Source: an uncultured Francisella sp.
GTDB lineage: Bacteria; Pseudomonadota; Gammaproteobacteria; Burkholderiales; Neisseriaceae
Direction: 5' to 3'
Length of the DNA: 64,000 nucleotides
Assembly: GCA_943913655.1 (NCBI GenBank)
Contig: CALTZA010000005.1
Location: forward strand, 1-64,000
The notes under the pieces were generated by a model. It was not told where the DNA came from. It was given only the letters and a program-made list of their open reading frames with translations, and did not search any database. Positions 18,322 to 28,129 of the stretch are shown piece by piece. Both the position numbers and the translations under genes were made by a program. Within the stretch, counting starts at the first letter, position 1, and each line of letters begins with the position of its first letter.

Positions 18322-19788
18322 ATGTCCTCATTTTTTCTAGATTCTGCCCAGTTTCAAATCATTAAAAAAAATATACAAGCTGGGGCTAACTTAATCTCTG
18401 ATTCAAGGCGAATAAAAAAGGGAGATTGGTTTGTTTCTTACCCAATTAAGTCTAATGATAGACAGGCCTATATTTCCTCTGCTGTGGCTTTAGGTGCTGC
18501 AGGGATCATTTATGAATCAGGAACAGTTGACCATCACTATGATGTGCCGATGATACCGATCACAGATCTTAGAAGGCATGCAGGTGAGCTAGCAGCAGAG
18601 TTATTAAATAATAATTCTGATCATCCAATCATAATAGGTATCACTGGGACTAATGGTAAGACATCGATTTCGCAATCGTTGGCGCAAGCTTTGGAAAAAT
18701 TGAATCATCCTGCTGGTATTATTGGTACCAATGGGCATGGGTTTTGGGGTAAATTAACTGCCCAAGCTAATACTACTCCTGATGCTATTACATTACAGAC
18801 GTTGATTTATCAGCTAAAACAAGCAAATGCTCACTATATTGTGATGGAGGTATCAAGCCACGGTTTGGAGCAATTTCGTGTAAACGGGGTACCGTTTACC
18901 GCTGCAATTTTTACTAATCTAACGCGCGATCATCTAGATTATCATCATACTTTTGAAGCTTATTTTTCAGCCAAAAAACGGTTGTTTTATTACCCCACGT
19001 TGCGCCATGTATTGATCAATCAAGATGATTTTTATGGAGCTCGTTTGTTGCAAGAACTGCGAGGTAATCGACCTGAGCTCCATTTGATCAGCTATGGTCA
19101 ATCAGCAAAAGCAGATATCCAATTGACTGTTATAAAGTCCAATTCTCGAGGCATGCAGCTTGCTTTAAACACCCCATGGGGGGTAACTAAAATAAAGAGC
19201 TCTTTATTGGGGCTCTTTAATGCCTATAATCTAGCAGCGTGTGTGGGTTTGTTGTGTGATCTGGAGTTTGCACTTGATCATGTGACACAAGTGTTGTCAG
19301 AAATCAAAGGAGCGTTAGGGCGAATGCAAGCTGTTCATTATCCAGGTTGCGCTACTGTCATAATTGATTATGCACACACGCCAGATGCATTGCGTAATGT
19401 TCTTGTAACTTTAAAAGCAAATCAAGCAGGAGTGGGAAAATTATGGTGTGTTTTTGGTTGTGGTGGTGAGCGCGATAAAGGCAAACGTCCTTTAATGGGG
19501 CAAGTTGCTGATGAGTGTGCTGATCAGATGGTGATCACTAGTGATAATCCTCGAGGAGAAGATCCGCAAAGCATTATTAATGATATTATTTTGCCGCTGA
19601 AAAAAGCTGTGTTTATAGAACCAGATCGCGAGCGTGCTATTGCTTATGCAATTGAGCATAGCAAGGTTGAAGATATTGTGTTGATTGCTGGTAAGGGACA
19701 TGAAAATTATCAAGAAATCGCTGGGATGCGTCATTATTTTGATGATAAAGAGGTGGCAAAACGCTATTTACGGTGTCAGGAAAAATGA
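18322..19788 (+). CDS. murE: UDP-MurNAc-L-Ala-D-Glu:meso-diaminopimelate ligase
   Basis: Adds the third residue of the peptidoglycan stem peptide in the cytoplasm, using ATP. 488 residues with the Mur ligase P-loop GITGTNGKTS (about 107-116), the MEVSSHGLEQFRV block and the DNPRGEDP motif near residue 407. The DNPR motif marks meso-diaminopimelate-specific enzymes. It ends in GTAAGGGACATG-coded GKGHE, the usual MurE end region. It starts 31 bases after ftsI, with AAGAG upstream. Confidence 0.97.
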   Translation: MSSFFLDSAQFQIIKKNIQAGANLISDSRRIKKGDWFVSYPIKSNDRQAYISSAVALGAAGIIYESGTVDHHYDVPMIPITDLRRHAGELAAELLNNNSDHPIIIGITGTNGKTSISQSLAQALEKLNHPAGIIGTNGHGFWGKLTAQANTTPDAITLQTLIYQLKQANAHYIVMEVSSHGLEQFRVNGVPFTAAIFTNLTRDHLDYHHTFEAYFSAKKRLFYYPTLRHVLINQDDFYGARLLQELRGNRPELHLISYGQSAKADIQLTVIKSNSRGMQLALNTPWGVTKIKSSLLGLFNAYNLAACVGLLCDLEFALDHVTQVLSEIKGALGRMQAVHYPGCATVIIDYAHTPDALRNVLVTLKANQAGVGKLWCVFGCGGERDKGKRPLMGQVADECADQMVITSDNPRGEDPQSIINDIILPLKKAVFIEPDRERAIAYAIEHSKVEDIVLIAGKGHENYQEIAGMRHYFDDKEVAKRYLRCQEK

Positions 19789-21155
19789 TGAAACGTTCCT
19801 TTATTGAAAAAGTTTTGAAGTATAACATTGGTCAACATGACAGCGAGATAAGTGGGGTGTCAATTGACAGTCGCAATTTGAAGAAAGGTGAACTTTTTGT
19901 TGCTGTACCTGGTAAGCAAATAGATGGACACATGTTTGTCAAAGAGGCTTTGGATAAAGGTGCAGCTGCTGTATTGGTTTCGCAAGATGTTGGCCTTAAA
20001 TCAAATCGGTTAATTCGTGTTGCAGACACCACAAAGGCTTTGGGACAAATTGCTAGTGCTTGGCGAGATGAGTTTGATCCACTATTAATCGGTATCACTG
20101 GTTCTAATGGTAAAACAACAGTCAAAGAATTAACTTTACAGGTGTTAACAGACTGTTTTGGTAAGGACCAGGTACTAGGGACAATAGGAAATTTGAATAA
20201 TCATTTGGGTGTGCCACTTACTTTATTACGTTTATGCCCTACTCATCGGTATGCAGTGGTGGAAATGGGTATGAATCATCCTTATGAGATTGCCTACTTA
20301 AGTCATCTGGCTAAACCAGATATTGCTTTAGTCAACAACGTGTTTGAGACTCATATTGGTTGTCAGGGCTTTACTTATCTTGAAGATATTGCCTGTGCAA
20401 AAGCTGAGATATTTTCAGGCTTGTCTACTAACGGATTAGCAGTTGTTTCTGAGCAAGCTAAAAGTTTTAAGGCGATCAATGAAGCGATTCAAGCATTTCA
20501 TCATTTGAGTTTTGGCTTGGCACAAGATAATGATATATGTGTAAGTAAAATATATTTAAATACGAGGGAAACTACCTATCAAGTGTATGATAAAAAGCAA
20601 ACAGCGCAAGTGCATATTAATTTATTAGGGCAACATAATGTGTTTAATAGCATGGCAGTTTTTGCTATTTTACAAGGAGTCCCTGGATTAAACTGGCAAA
20701 TGATTGCAGAAAGTTTGGCTCATTATCGTAGCGGTATTGGACGACAGGCGATTAATTATTTACACAATGGCGTTACCTTAATTGATGATAGCTACAACGC
20801 TAATCCAATGGCGATGCGCTGTGCAGTTAATGTGCTTGCCAACTACCCTCAATCACGAATATTGGTCATGGGTGATATGGGAGAACTTGGAGAGCAATCG
20901 CAGAGCTTACATCAGGAAATAGGACATTACGCGAAGATACATGGGGTTACATATTTATTGGCTTTGGGATCTGAAAGTCAAGCAGCTGTCGCCAGTTTTG
21001 GTGATCGAGCCTTTCACTATATTAGTCATCAAGATTTGATAAAAGATTTAAATACATTATTGAAGGAACAGAAAAATGCTGTTGTATTAGTAAAAGGTTC
21101 TCGCTTCATGCATATGGAAAAAGTCTGTCAGGCTCTTTTATGTAAAGAGGAATAA
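19785..21155 (+). CDS. murF: UDP-MurNAc-tripeptide:D-Ala-D-Ala ligase
   Basis: Adds D-Ala-D-Ala to the UDP-MurNAc-tripeptide, the last cytoplasmic step of stem-peptide synthesis. About 456 residues: an N-terminal UDP-binding domain with VSIDSRNLKKGELFVA, P-loop GITGSNGKTT (about 102-111), TIGNLNNHLGVPLTLL, VVEMGMNHPYEIA and DDSYNANPMAMR. I use the ATG that overlaps the murE stop (ATGA), preceded by CAGGA. A GTG 12 bases upstream is less likely. Confidence 0.97.
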   Translation: MMKRSFIEKVLKYNIGQHDSEISGVSIDSRNLKKGELFVAVPGKQIDGHMFVKEALDKGAAAVLVSQDVGLKSNRLIRVADTTKALGQIASAWRDEFDPLLIGITGSNGKTTVKELTLQVLTDCFGKDQVLGTIGNLNNHLGVPLTLLRLCPTHRYAVVEMGMNHPYEIAYLSHLAKPDIALVNNVFETHIGCQGFTYLEDIACAKAEIFSGLSTNGLAVVSEQAKSFKAINEAIQAFHHLSFGLAQDNDICVSKIYLNTRETTYQVYDKKQTAQVHINLLGQHNVFNSMAVFAILQGVPGLNWQMIAESLAHYRSGIGRQAINYLHNGVTLIDDSYNANPMAMRCAVNVLANYPQSRILVMGDMGELGEQSQSLHQEIGHYAKIHGVTYLLALGSESQAAVASFGDRAFHYISHQDLIKDLNTLLKEQKNAVVLVKGSRFMHMEKVCQALLCKEE

Positions 21156-21159
21156 GAAA

Positions 21160-22245
21160 ATGATAGTGTGGTTAGCAAGTTTTTTTAGTGACTCTTTAAG
21201 TTGGTTGCGACTATTTCAATATATTACTTTTCGTGGCTTGATGGCAGCTATGACTGCACTTTTTATTCCTCTTGTTCTTGGCCCTTGGACCATCAAAAAA
21301 TTAAGATGTTTAAAAATGCGACAAGTAATTAGAAGTGATGGCCCACAGACACACCTGCTTAAATCAGGTACCCCTACTATGGGTGGTACTTTGATCATTG
21401 CTTCTATTACTATCACCACTTTACTATGGGCCAACTTGTCCAATTACTACATTTGGCTATTATTACTTGTATTGTTGACCACAGGGGCACTTGGTTTCTA
21501 TGATGATTGGCGTAAAGTAATAGATAAAAATCCTAATGGAATTTCTGCTAGATTTAAAATGATTTTTCAATCAATTGTGGCTTTAGCCGTGGGAACCTAT
21601 CTTTTTTATTCTACTAACTATGGTCAATATGGCGAACTGACTGTTCCTTTTTTAAAGCATTATCAATATCCCTTAGGAGGGGTAGGTTTTTGTATTTTAA
21701 CTTATTTTGTCATTGTGGGAACTTCAAATGCAGTTAATTTAACAGATGGTTTGGATGGCCTTGTCACGCTTCCTATTACATTGATTGCAGCTGCATTTGC
21801 TGTTTTTTCTTATGTCACTGGTCATGTAAGTTTCTCTAACTATTTGCAATTAAGTTATATTCCGGAAGTGGGTGAGGTGGCAGTTTTTTGTGCTGTCATC
21901 TGTGGTTCTTGCCTAGGGTTTTTGTGGTGGAACGCTTATCCTGCTAAGATGTTTATGGGAGATGTTGGTGCGCTTTCTCTTGGCGCGGTTTTGGGTGCGA
22001 TTGCAGTGATTGTGCGTCAAGAAGTGGTGCTATTTATTATGGGCGGACTCTTTGTGGCAGAAGCAGTATCGGTTATGTTGCAAGTGGGTTTTTACAAGGT
22101 AAAACGCAAGCGAATTTTTTTAATGGCACCCTTGCATCATCACTTTGAGAAAAAAGGGTGGAGTGAAACACAAGTGGTTGTGCGCTTTTGGATTCTCACT
22201 ATGGTTCTAGTATTGGCTGGTTTAGCCACTTTAAAAATTAGATAA
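21160..22245 (+). CDS. mraY: Phospho-N-acetylmuramoyl-pentapeptide transferase
   Basis: Transfers phospho-MurNAc-pentapeptide to undecaprenyl phosphate, making lipid I at the inner membrane. 361 residues with about ten membrane segments. Conserved blocks are TPTMGG, GFYDDWRK (Asp pair near 110), NAVNLTDGLDGL (about 190-200), FMGDVGALSLG (about 266-276) and APLHHHFEKKGWSE. It begins four bases after murF, with GAGG upstream. Confidence 0.97.
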   Translation: MIVWLASFFSDSLSWLRLFQYITFRGLMAAMTALFIPLVLGPWTIKKLRCLKMRQVIRSDGPQTHLLKSGTPTMGGTLIIASITITTLLWANLSNYYIWLLLLVLLTTGALGFYDDWRKVIDKNPNGISARFKMIFQSIVALAVGTYLFYSTNYGQYGELTVPFLKHYQYPLGGVGFCILTYFVIVGTSNAVNLTDGLDGLVTLPITLIAAAFAVFSYVTGHVSFSNYLQLSYIPEVGEVAVFCAVICGSCLGFLWWNAYPAKMFMGDVGALSLGAVLGAIAVIVRQEVVLFIMGGLFVAEAVSVMLQVGFYKVKRKRIFLMAPLHHHFEKKGWSETQVVVRFWILTMVLVLAGLATLKIR

Positions 22246-22275
22246 TAGAGATATTTAAAAAGCGAATATTAAAAG

Positions 22276-23604
22276 ATGCAAAAGATTTTGGTGTTAGGGC
22301 TAAAACAAACGGGACGTTCCGTTTTAAATTTCTATCGTGACCAGCCCAGTAAGATTGTGGCTGGTTATGCACAGGAAATTAGCAACGAAGAAAGAGCAGA
22401 CCTTGCGCAAAAATTTCCTCATGCTTATTTTTATTGCGGGGAATTAAAACAAGTACTAGATAGCAATTATTTTGATCTATTAGTGTTAAGTCCTGGTTTT
22501 TCTCTTTATAGAGCTGAAATACAAGGATTTATTAAGCAAGGTGGTTGTGTAACAGGGGACGTTCAATTATGGTTAGAGTATTGCAAACAGCCTGAGCAAA
22601 AAGTTATTGCAATCACTGGGTCCAATGGCAAAAGCACGGTAGCGGAATTAACAGGTTTTTTATGTTCTCAAAGTGGTAAAAAAACTGTGGTTGCAGGGAA
22701 CATTGGTGTGCCAATTTTGGATGCGGCAAAAACACATCCGGATGCAGAGGTTTGGGTATTGGAATTATCTAGTTTCCAGCTAGAAACTATTCATGACTTA
22801 AATGCACAAGCAGCCGTCTGTTTAAATATTTCAGATGATCATTTGGATCGTTACAAAGATAGACTTGATTACGCTTGGCATAAAGACAAGATTTTTGATG
22901 GTGCTAGAGTACAAGTGCTTAATCAAGATGATCCATTTTGTTTAGCTATGCAACGCTCTGAAAGACATCCTTTATGGTTTTCTTTACAAGAGCCAAGTAA
23001 CTATTGGTTAAAAGGTACCGTAATCATGCGTGATAGACAAAGGCTAATTGATAGTAAAGAACTACACCTGTCAGGCAAACATAATGTCGCTAATGTAATG
23101 AGCGCTTTAGCTTTGTGTTCTGCATTACAATTGGATGAGCAGCGTTTGATTGATTTATTGCCTTTTTTTAAAGGGTTACCACATCGAGTCCAGAAAGTGG
23201 GAAAATTCAATGATGTATACTTTATTGACGATTCAAAAGGGACAAATGTTGGTGCTACTTTAGCTGCTTTAAGGGGTGCACCAGGAAAGGTGGTGTTAAT
23301 TGCTGGCGGCTTGGGCAAAGGGCAGTCATTTAAGCCGTTGAGAAAAATAATTGAAGAAAAAGTTATAGCTTTATTTTTAATTGGTGAAGCAGCGGTAGAA
23401 ATCGCTGAAGTAGTGAGCAATGCTGTAGTCCCAACTGTTATTTGTAACAGTTTGCAAGAAGCCACTAAGAAAGCGTATGCAGCAGCCAAGCCAGGTGATT
23501 GGGTGCTACTTAGTCCAGCTTGCGCTAGCATGGATATGTTTCAAGATTATGCGCATCGTTCAGAAGTGTTTATTGATGCTATTAGGGAGCTAATGAGTGA
23601 GTGA
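22276..23604 (+). CDS. murD: UDP-MurNAc-L-Ala:D-glutamate ligase
   Basis: Adds D-Glu to UDP-MurNAc-L-Ala. 442 residues with an N-terminal Rossmann-type domain (VLGLKQTGRSV), P-loop AITGSNGKST (about 112-121), ELSSFQLETI, NISDDHLDRY and DDSKGTNVGAT near residue 317. The order mraY-murD-ftsW is standard. It overlaps ftsW by eight bases. Confidence 0.97.
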   Translation: MQKILVLGLKQTGRSVLNFYRDQPSKIVAGYAQEISNEERADLAQKFPHAYFYCGELKQVLDSNYFDLLVLSPGFSLYRAEIQGFIKQGGCVTGDVQLWLEYCKQPEQKVIAITGSNGKSTVAELTGFLCSQSGKKTVVAGNIGVPILDAAKTHPDAEVWVLELSSFQLETIHDLNAQAAVCLNISDDHLDRYKDRLDYAWHKDKIFDGARVQVLNQDDPFCLAMQRSERHPLWFSLQEPSNYWLKGTVIMRDRQRLIDSKELHLSGKHNVANVMSALALCSALQLDEQRLIDLLPFFKGLPHRVQKVGKFNDVYFIDDSKGTNVGATLAALRGAPGKVVLIAGGLGKGQSFKPLRKIIEEKVIALFLIGEAAVEIAEVVSNAVVPTVICNSLQEATKKAYAAAKPGDWVLLSPACASMDMFQDYAHRSEVFIDAIRELMSE

Positions 23605-24742
23605 ACAACATTGGTTAGATCGAAAGTTATTTAATAGTAGTTATGATCGCGAATTGATGTGGATGGTATTGCTGCTTATTGTATTTGGTATGGTAATGAT
23701 TTACTCCGCTTCTGTCGATGGACGTTTATATAAGACTGGTAATCAATATTATTATTTATTTCGTCAAGGTTTGTTTTTTCTTATTTCCTCAGCGGTAGGG
23801 ATTATTGCTTTTCTTTTTATGCCGATGAAAAGATGGTTAACCAGCATGCCAGTTGTGGTGATATTATCGCTGGTACTGCTTGTGTTAGCGCTGGTGCTTG
23901 GTGTTGATGTTAAAGGAGCGAGGCGTTGGATTAATCTAGGATTTATTCATATTCAGCCAGCAGAGTTATTTAAGCTGGCGGTAATTTTGTATTTATCTAG
24001 TTATCTTTATCGAAAATACGATGTGTTAACCCAATTTAAGAAGGTATGGTTTGTGGCTATTGTACCTGCATTGGGAGCAGCTTTGATTTTATTAAGTGGA
24101 GATCTTGGGTCAATGGTCATCACTTTTATCGTTACCCTGGCACTTTTATTTATGGCGGGATTAAAATGGAGTTGGTTTGCGAGTATTGTTGGTGTAGGGA
24201 CAGTGGCAGGAATCTTGGCAGTTGTATTCACTCCTTACCGTATGCGTAGAATCACCACTTTTTTACATCCCGAAAGTGATCCTTTAGGTGCTGGTTTTCA
24301 GACGATCCAGTCCTTTGTCGCTAATGCGCATGGTGGGTTATTTGGAGTTGGTTTAGGCAATGGAGTGGCGCGCTATGGTTTGCCAGAGTTGCATACCGAT
24401 TTTATTGCTTCTTTAATTACTGAAGAGTTGGGTATATTGTTTTTGTTGATATTATGTTTTATCTATTTTTGGATCACTATTCGTGCTTTTTCTATTGGCA
24501 AGCGAGCTAGTGATCTGGATTTATTATTTTCCTCCTATGTGGCCAAAGGAATTGGTATTTGGATCGGTATTCAAGCATTCTTTCATATTGGAATTAATAC
24601 CGGTCTTTTGCCAACCAAAGGATTAACTCTGCCGTTTATTTCATACGGAGGTTCTTCTTTAATGACCCTAATATTGGCAACAGTGATATTGTTGCGCATC
24701 GATTATGAAAATCGGCGTGCTAGCTTAGGATACCGTATATGA
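23597..24742 (+). CDS. ftsW: Septal peptidoglycan polymerase FtsW (SEDS family)
   Basis: SEDS glycosyltransferase that polymerises lipid II at the septum with FtsI. 381 residues with about ten membrane segments. It has the SEDS blocks KGARRWINLG (about 103-112), the periplasmic loop with HPESDPLGAGFQTIQS (about 225-240), HTDFIASLITEELG and GLTLPFISYGGSS. The start is GTG inside the end of murD (GTGAGTGAA). The 8-base overlap suggests translational coupling. Confidence 0.96.
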   Translation: MSEQHWLDRKLFNSSYDRELMWMVLLLIVFGMVMIYSASVDGRLYKTGNQYYYLFRQGLFFLISSAVGIIAFLFMPMKRWLTSMPVVVILSLVLLVLALVLGVDVKGARRWINLGFIHIQPAELFKLAVILYLSSYLYRKYDVLTQFKKVWFVAIVPALGAALILLSGDLGSMVITFIVTLALLFMAGLKWSWFASIVGVGTVAGILAVVFTPYRMRRITTFLHPESDPLGAGFQTIQSFVANAHGGLFGVGLGNGVARYGLPELHTDFIASLITEELGILFLLILCFIYFWITIRAFSIGKRASDLDLLFSSYVAKGIGIWIGIQAFFHIGINTGLLPTKGLTLPFISYGGSSLMTLILATVILLRIDYENRRASLGYRI

Positions 24743-25821
24743 GTGCTTGTTATTTGATTATGGCAGGAGGCACTGGTGGACATATTTTTCCAGCACTAGC
24801 TACAGCACAAACACTACAAAAAAAGGGGGACAAGGTATTGTGGTTAGGTAGTGCAGGCGGTATGGAAACGCGCATTGTCCCACGATACGATATCTTTTTA
24901 CATATGATCGCTATTAAGGGGGTGCGTGGAAATGGTTTAAAAAGAAAATTAACTTTGCCATTTATTTTATTTAAGACAATTAAAGAAGTCATGCAACTAA
25001 TTAAACAAAACAATATTAAAGGAGCTATTGGCTTTGGAGGGTTTGTTTCCTTTCCAGGAGCTATTGCTGCCAAGTTGTGTGGAATCCCTTTAATTATTCA
25101 TGAGCAAAATGCCGTTGCTGGCTTAAGTAATAAAATACTTTCTCATATTGCTAATCGTGTGTTTTTCGCATTCCCTAAAACTTTTAAAGATGCTACAGGC
25201 TGTATCGGTAATCCATTACGTCAGCAGTTATTGGATCAATTTTTTACTTCTGTAGAATACCGTTTTAAGCAAAGAAGTGGCCCTTTGCGTTTATTTATTT
25301 TGGGAGGATCGTTGGGAGCTAAAATATTTAACGATACTCTTCCTGAGATCATTGCATGTTTGCCTCTTGAACAGCGGCCGCTGATTCATCATCAATGTGG
25401 TAAGGGTAATGAAAACGAGGTAAAAAAACGTTATGCAGAAAAGCAGATTAAAGCAAAAGTTTTTTCTTTTATCACTGATATGACAGCTGAATATAATTGG
25501 GCTGATTTTGTGATTTGTCGCGCAGGAGCGTTAACTATTGCAGAGTTGACAGTGGTTGGCTTAGGCGGTTATTTGATTCCTTTTCCTTATGCAGTGGATG
25601 ATCACCAACACTATAATGCCTTGCATATGGTGAAAGCCGGCGCTGCTTTGTGTATTACACAAACAGATTTTTCTGTGAAAAAAATAGCAAATGATATTGC
25701 TTTTTTAACCAGAGAACAGTGTCTTAATTGGGCTAAATCAGCAAGAAGTCTTGCCAAATTAAATGCGGCTGAAGTGTTAGCTGATACAATAAAAAAATTG
25801 AATAAGCGGGTAGGAGAATGA
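24739..25821 (+). CDS. murG: UDP-GlcNAc:lipid I N-acetylglucosaminyltransferase
   Basis: Converts lipid I to lipid II on the inner face of the membrane. 360 residues of the GT28 type with the N-terminal GGTGGHIFPALA loop (about 9-20), IGFGGFVSFPG, HEQNAVAGLSNKIL, GGSLGAKIFND and the C-terminal CRAGALTIAELT block that binds UDP-GlcNAc. It overlaps ftsW (ATGA) and murC (ATGA) by four bases each. Confidence 0.97.
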   Translation: MSACYLIMAGGTGGHIFPALATAQTLQKKGDKVLWLGSAGGMETRIVPRYDIFLHMIAIKGVRGNGLKRKLTLPFILFKTIKEVMQLIKQNNIKGAIGFGGFVSFPGAIAAKLCGIPLIIHEQNAVAGLSNKILSHIANRVFFAFPKTFKDATGCIGNPLRQQLLDQFFTSVEYRFKQRSGPLRLFILGGSLGAKIFNDTLPEIIACLPLEQRPLIHHQCGKGNENEVKKRYAEKQIKAKVFSFITDMTAEYNWADFVICRAGALTIAELTVVGLGGYLIPFPYAVDDHQHYNALHMVKAGAALCITQTDFSVKKIANDIAFLTREQCLNWAKSARSLAKLNAAEVLADTIKKLNKRVGE

Positions 25822-27230
25822 AAGGCAAAGTAAGTCGTATCCATTTTGTGGGTATTGGTGGTACCGGTATGTGTGGCATTGCAGAGGTGCTCCATAATTT
25901 AGGCTATCAAGTATCAGGTTCTGATTTACACTACAATAGTGCTACTCAACATTTACAGGCAATTGGCGTTAAAGTATATGAAGGGCATGCACCTGAACAA
26001 GTTAAAGATGCCCAGGTAATAGTGACTTCAACAGCAGTGTCCGAGAGCAATCCAGAGGTGGTAGCTGCTGTATCTGCCAATATTCCGGTTATTCGTCGCG
26101 CTATGATGCTTTCAGAATTGATGCGTTTTAAACGAGGGATTGCGGTTGCTGGAACACATGGCAAAACCACAACCACCAGCATGACCGCTGCTATTTTGGA
26201 TGCAGCGAATTTTGACCCAACCTATGTGATTGGTGGAAGATTAAATTCGGTGGCATCCAATGCTAAGTTAGGTAAAGGGGATTATATCGTAGCAGAAGCT
26301 GATGAATCAGATGCTTCTTTTTTATATCTTAATCCCTTATATGCTATTGTGACCAATATTGACGAAGAGCACATGCAATCTTACGAATTTAGTGTGGATA
26401 AATTACGTCAGTCATTTATTTCTTTTGTTCATCGCCTGCCTTTTTATGGCAAGGCTTTTTTGTGCATTGAGAGTGAGAATGTGCGCGCAATTTTGCCTGA
26501 TATCCAAAAGCCTTATGCTACCTATGGATTGAGTGATAACGCGGATTTTTTTGCCACTGATATTAAAGCTGTTAACTTACAAATGCAATTCACCGTAAAT
26601 AGTCGACAAACAAATGAGTTGCTGCGTTTTCCGGTAGTACTTAATTTTCCTGGACAACATAGTGTATTAAATGCTTTAGCAGCAATTGCCATATCACTGG
26701 AATGTGAGGCTGATGTGGCGGCTATTCAGGAAGGTTTGGCTAAATTTCAAGGTGTTGACAGGCGCTTTCAACGATATGGTGAAGTGCCACTTCCTCAAGG
26801 AGGGTCGATCCAAGTAGTGGATGACTATGCGCATCATCCCAATGAAATCAAAGCTACTTTACAAGCAGCGCGTCAAGCTTTTCAAGGGCAACGCTTAACT
26901 TTAGTATTTCAGCCGCATCGTTATACTCGCACTAGGGATCATTTTGATGATTTTATTGAAGCATTAAGATTGGCTGATTTAATCATTTTGACAGAAGTGT
27001 ATGCTGCAGGAGAAGCCCCTATTGCTGCAGCAGATGGCAAAGCTTTGGCGCGTAGTTTACGCACTCATTTTCATTTAGAGCCAATTTATCAGTCGACGCT
27101 AGAAAAATTGCCAGAAACTATTTTAGAAGTGTCTCGGGATCAAGATGTGGTATTAACTATGGGCGCTGGCAGTATTACCAAAGTGGCAGCTTGGTTAAAG
27201 GATTTAGCAGAACAAGGGCAGCATACATGA
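25818..27230 (+). CDS. murC: UDP-MurNAc:L-alanine ligase
   Basis: Adds the first amino acid of the stem peptide. 470 residues with the N-terminal GIGGTGMCGIAEVL motif (about 11-24), P-loop AGTHGKTTTTSM (about 113-124), EADESDASFL, DEEHMQSY, the ADP-contacting DDYAHHPNEIKATL block and the FQPHRYTRT motif. These are hallmark MurC blocks. It overlaps murG and ddl by four bases each. Confidence 0.97.
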   Translation: MKGKVSRIHFVGIGGTGMCGIAEVLHNLGYQVSGSDLHYNSATQHLQAIGVKVYEGHAPEQVKDAQVIVTSTAVSESNPEVVAAVSANIPVIRRAMMLSELMRFKRGIAVAGTHGKTTTTSMTAAILDAANFDPTYVIGGRLNSVASNAKLGKGDYIVAEADESDASFLYLNPLYAIVTNIDEEHMQSYEFSVDKLRQSFISFVHRLPFYGKAFLCIESENVRAILPDIQKPYATYGLSDNADFFATDIKAVNLQMQFTVNSRQTNELLRFPVVLNFPGQHSVLNALAAIAISLECEADVAAIQEGLAKFQGVDRRFQRYGEVPLPQGGSIQVVDDYAHHPNEIKATLQAARQAFQGQRLTLVFQPHRYTRTRDHFDDFIEALRLADLIILTEVYAAGEAPIAAADGKALARSLRTHFHLEPIYQSTLEKLPETILEVSRDQDVVLTMGAGSITKVAAWLKDLAEQGQHT

Positions 27231-28129
27231 AAGATTTTGGACAAATTGCTATTCTTTACGGCGGTGAATCCAATGAGCGAGAAATATCATTACACAGTGG
27301 CAAAGCAGTCTATGATGCATTGCGGGCCCAGGGATTAAATTGTGAATTGATTGATCCTGCGAATACGCCGTTAATCCTTTTAGCTAACAAGGGTATTGAT
27401 CTGGCTTTTATTGCATTGCATGGTGGTATTGGTGAGAATGGCAGTGTGCAAGCTTTTTTAGAAAACTTGGGAATTAGCTATACTGGCCCTGATCAAAGAG
27501 CATGTGTTATTGCTTATGATAAGATTTTAAGTAAGTGGATATGGCAGGCACATAATTTGCCCGTTGCAAAAGCGGTAGTGCTTACCAGTAAAAAAGATCT
27601 TGATATTTGTACAGAGCTTGGCTATCCATTTTTTTTAAAACCTCCCTGTGAAGGCAGTAGTTTGGGGGTGCATAAGATTAAAAATAAAGATGAATTACAC
27701 CAGGTATCAGAGAAGCTATTCAAGTATTATCCAAGCTTGCTTGCCGAACAATATTTAAGAGGAGGAGAGTATTCTTGCCTGATATTAGGTGATCAGGCAT
27801 TGCCAGTGGTTAAAATTGAACCGGCGAATGATTTTTATGACTATGAAGCTAAGTATTCGCGCGATGACACAGTATATTTTTGTCCAGCTGGTTTGAGTCA
27901 GCAACAAGAAAAAGAAGCTAGAGAGTTGGCATTATTAGCTTTTCAAGCTTGTGGCTGTAGTAATTGGGGACGAGTTGATTTGATGAAAGATGAACATGGC
28001 CGATTTCATATTTTGGAATTGAATGTATCTCCCGGTATGACCAGTCATAGTTTAGCGCCTATGTCAGCAAAAGAAGCGGGATTATCTTTTGCTGAGCTAT
28101 GCTTAAGCGTATTATGTCATGCAAAATAA
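27227..28129 (+). CDS. ddlB: D-alanine:D-alanine ligase
   Basis: Makes D-Ala-D-Ala for MurF. About 300 residues of the ATP-grasp fold: an N-terminal LYGGESNEREISLHSG block (the HSG serine near 21), FIALHGGIGENG, PFFLKPPCEGSSLGVHK, and the metal site ILELNVSPGMTSHSL near the C-terminus. The start is the ATG overlapping the murC stop (ATGA), which yields the normal beginning; a longer frame from 27191 adds 12 unrelated residues. It overlaps ftsQ by eleven bases. Confidence 0.96.
   Translation: MKDFGQIAILYGGESNEREISLHSGKAVYDALRAQGLNCELIDPANTPLILLANKGIDLAFIALHGGIGENGSVQAFLENLGISYTGPDQRACVIAYDKILSKWIWQAHNLPVAKAVVLTSKKDLDICTELGYPFFLKPPCEGSSLGVHKIKNKDELHQVSEKLFKYYPSLLAEQYLRGGEYSCLILGDQALPVVKIEPANDFYDYEAKYSRDDTVYFCPAGLSQQQEKEARELALLAFQACGCSNWGRVDLMKDEHGRFHILELNVSPGMTSHSLAPMSAKEAGLSFAELCLSVLCHAK

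Noticed and set aside
23001..23531. 176-codon minus-strand frame
   Set aside because: Lies wholly within murD on the other strand; murD motifs are complete, so it is a shadow.
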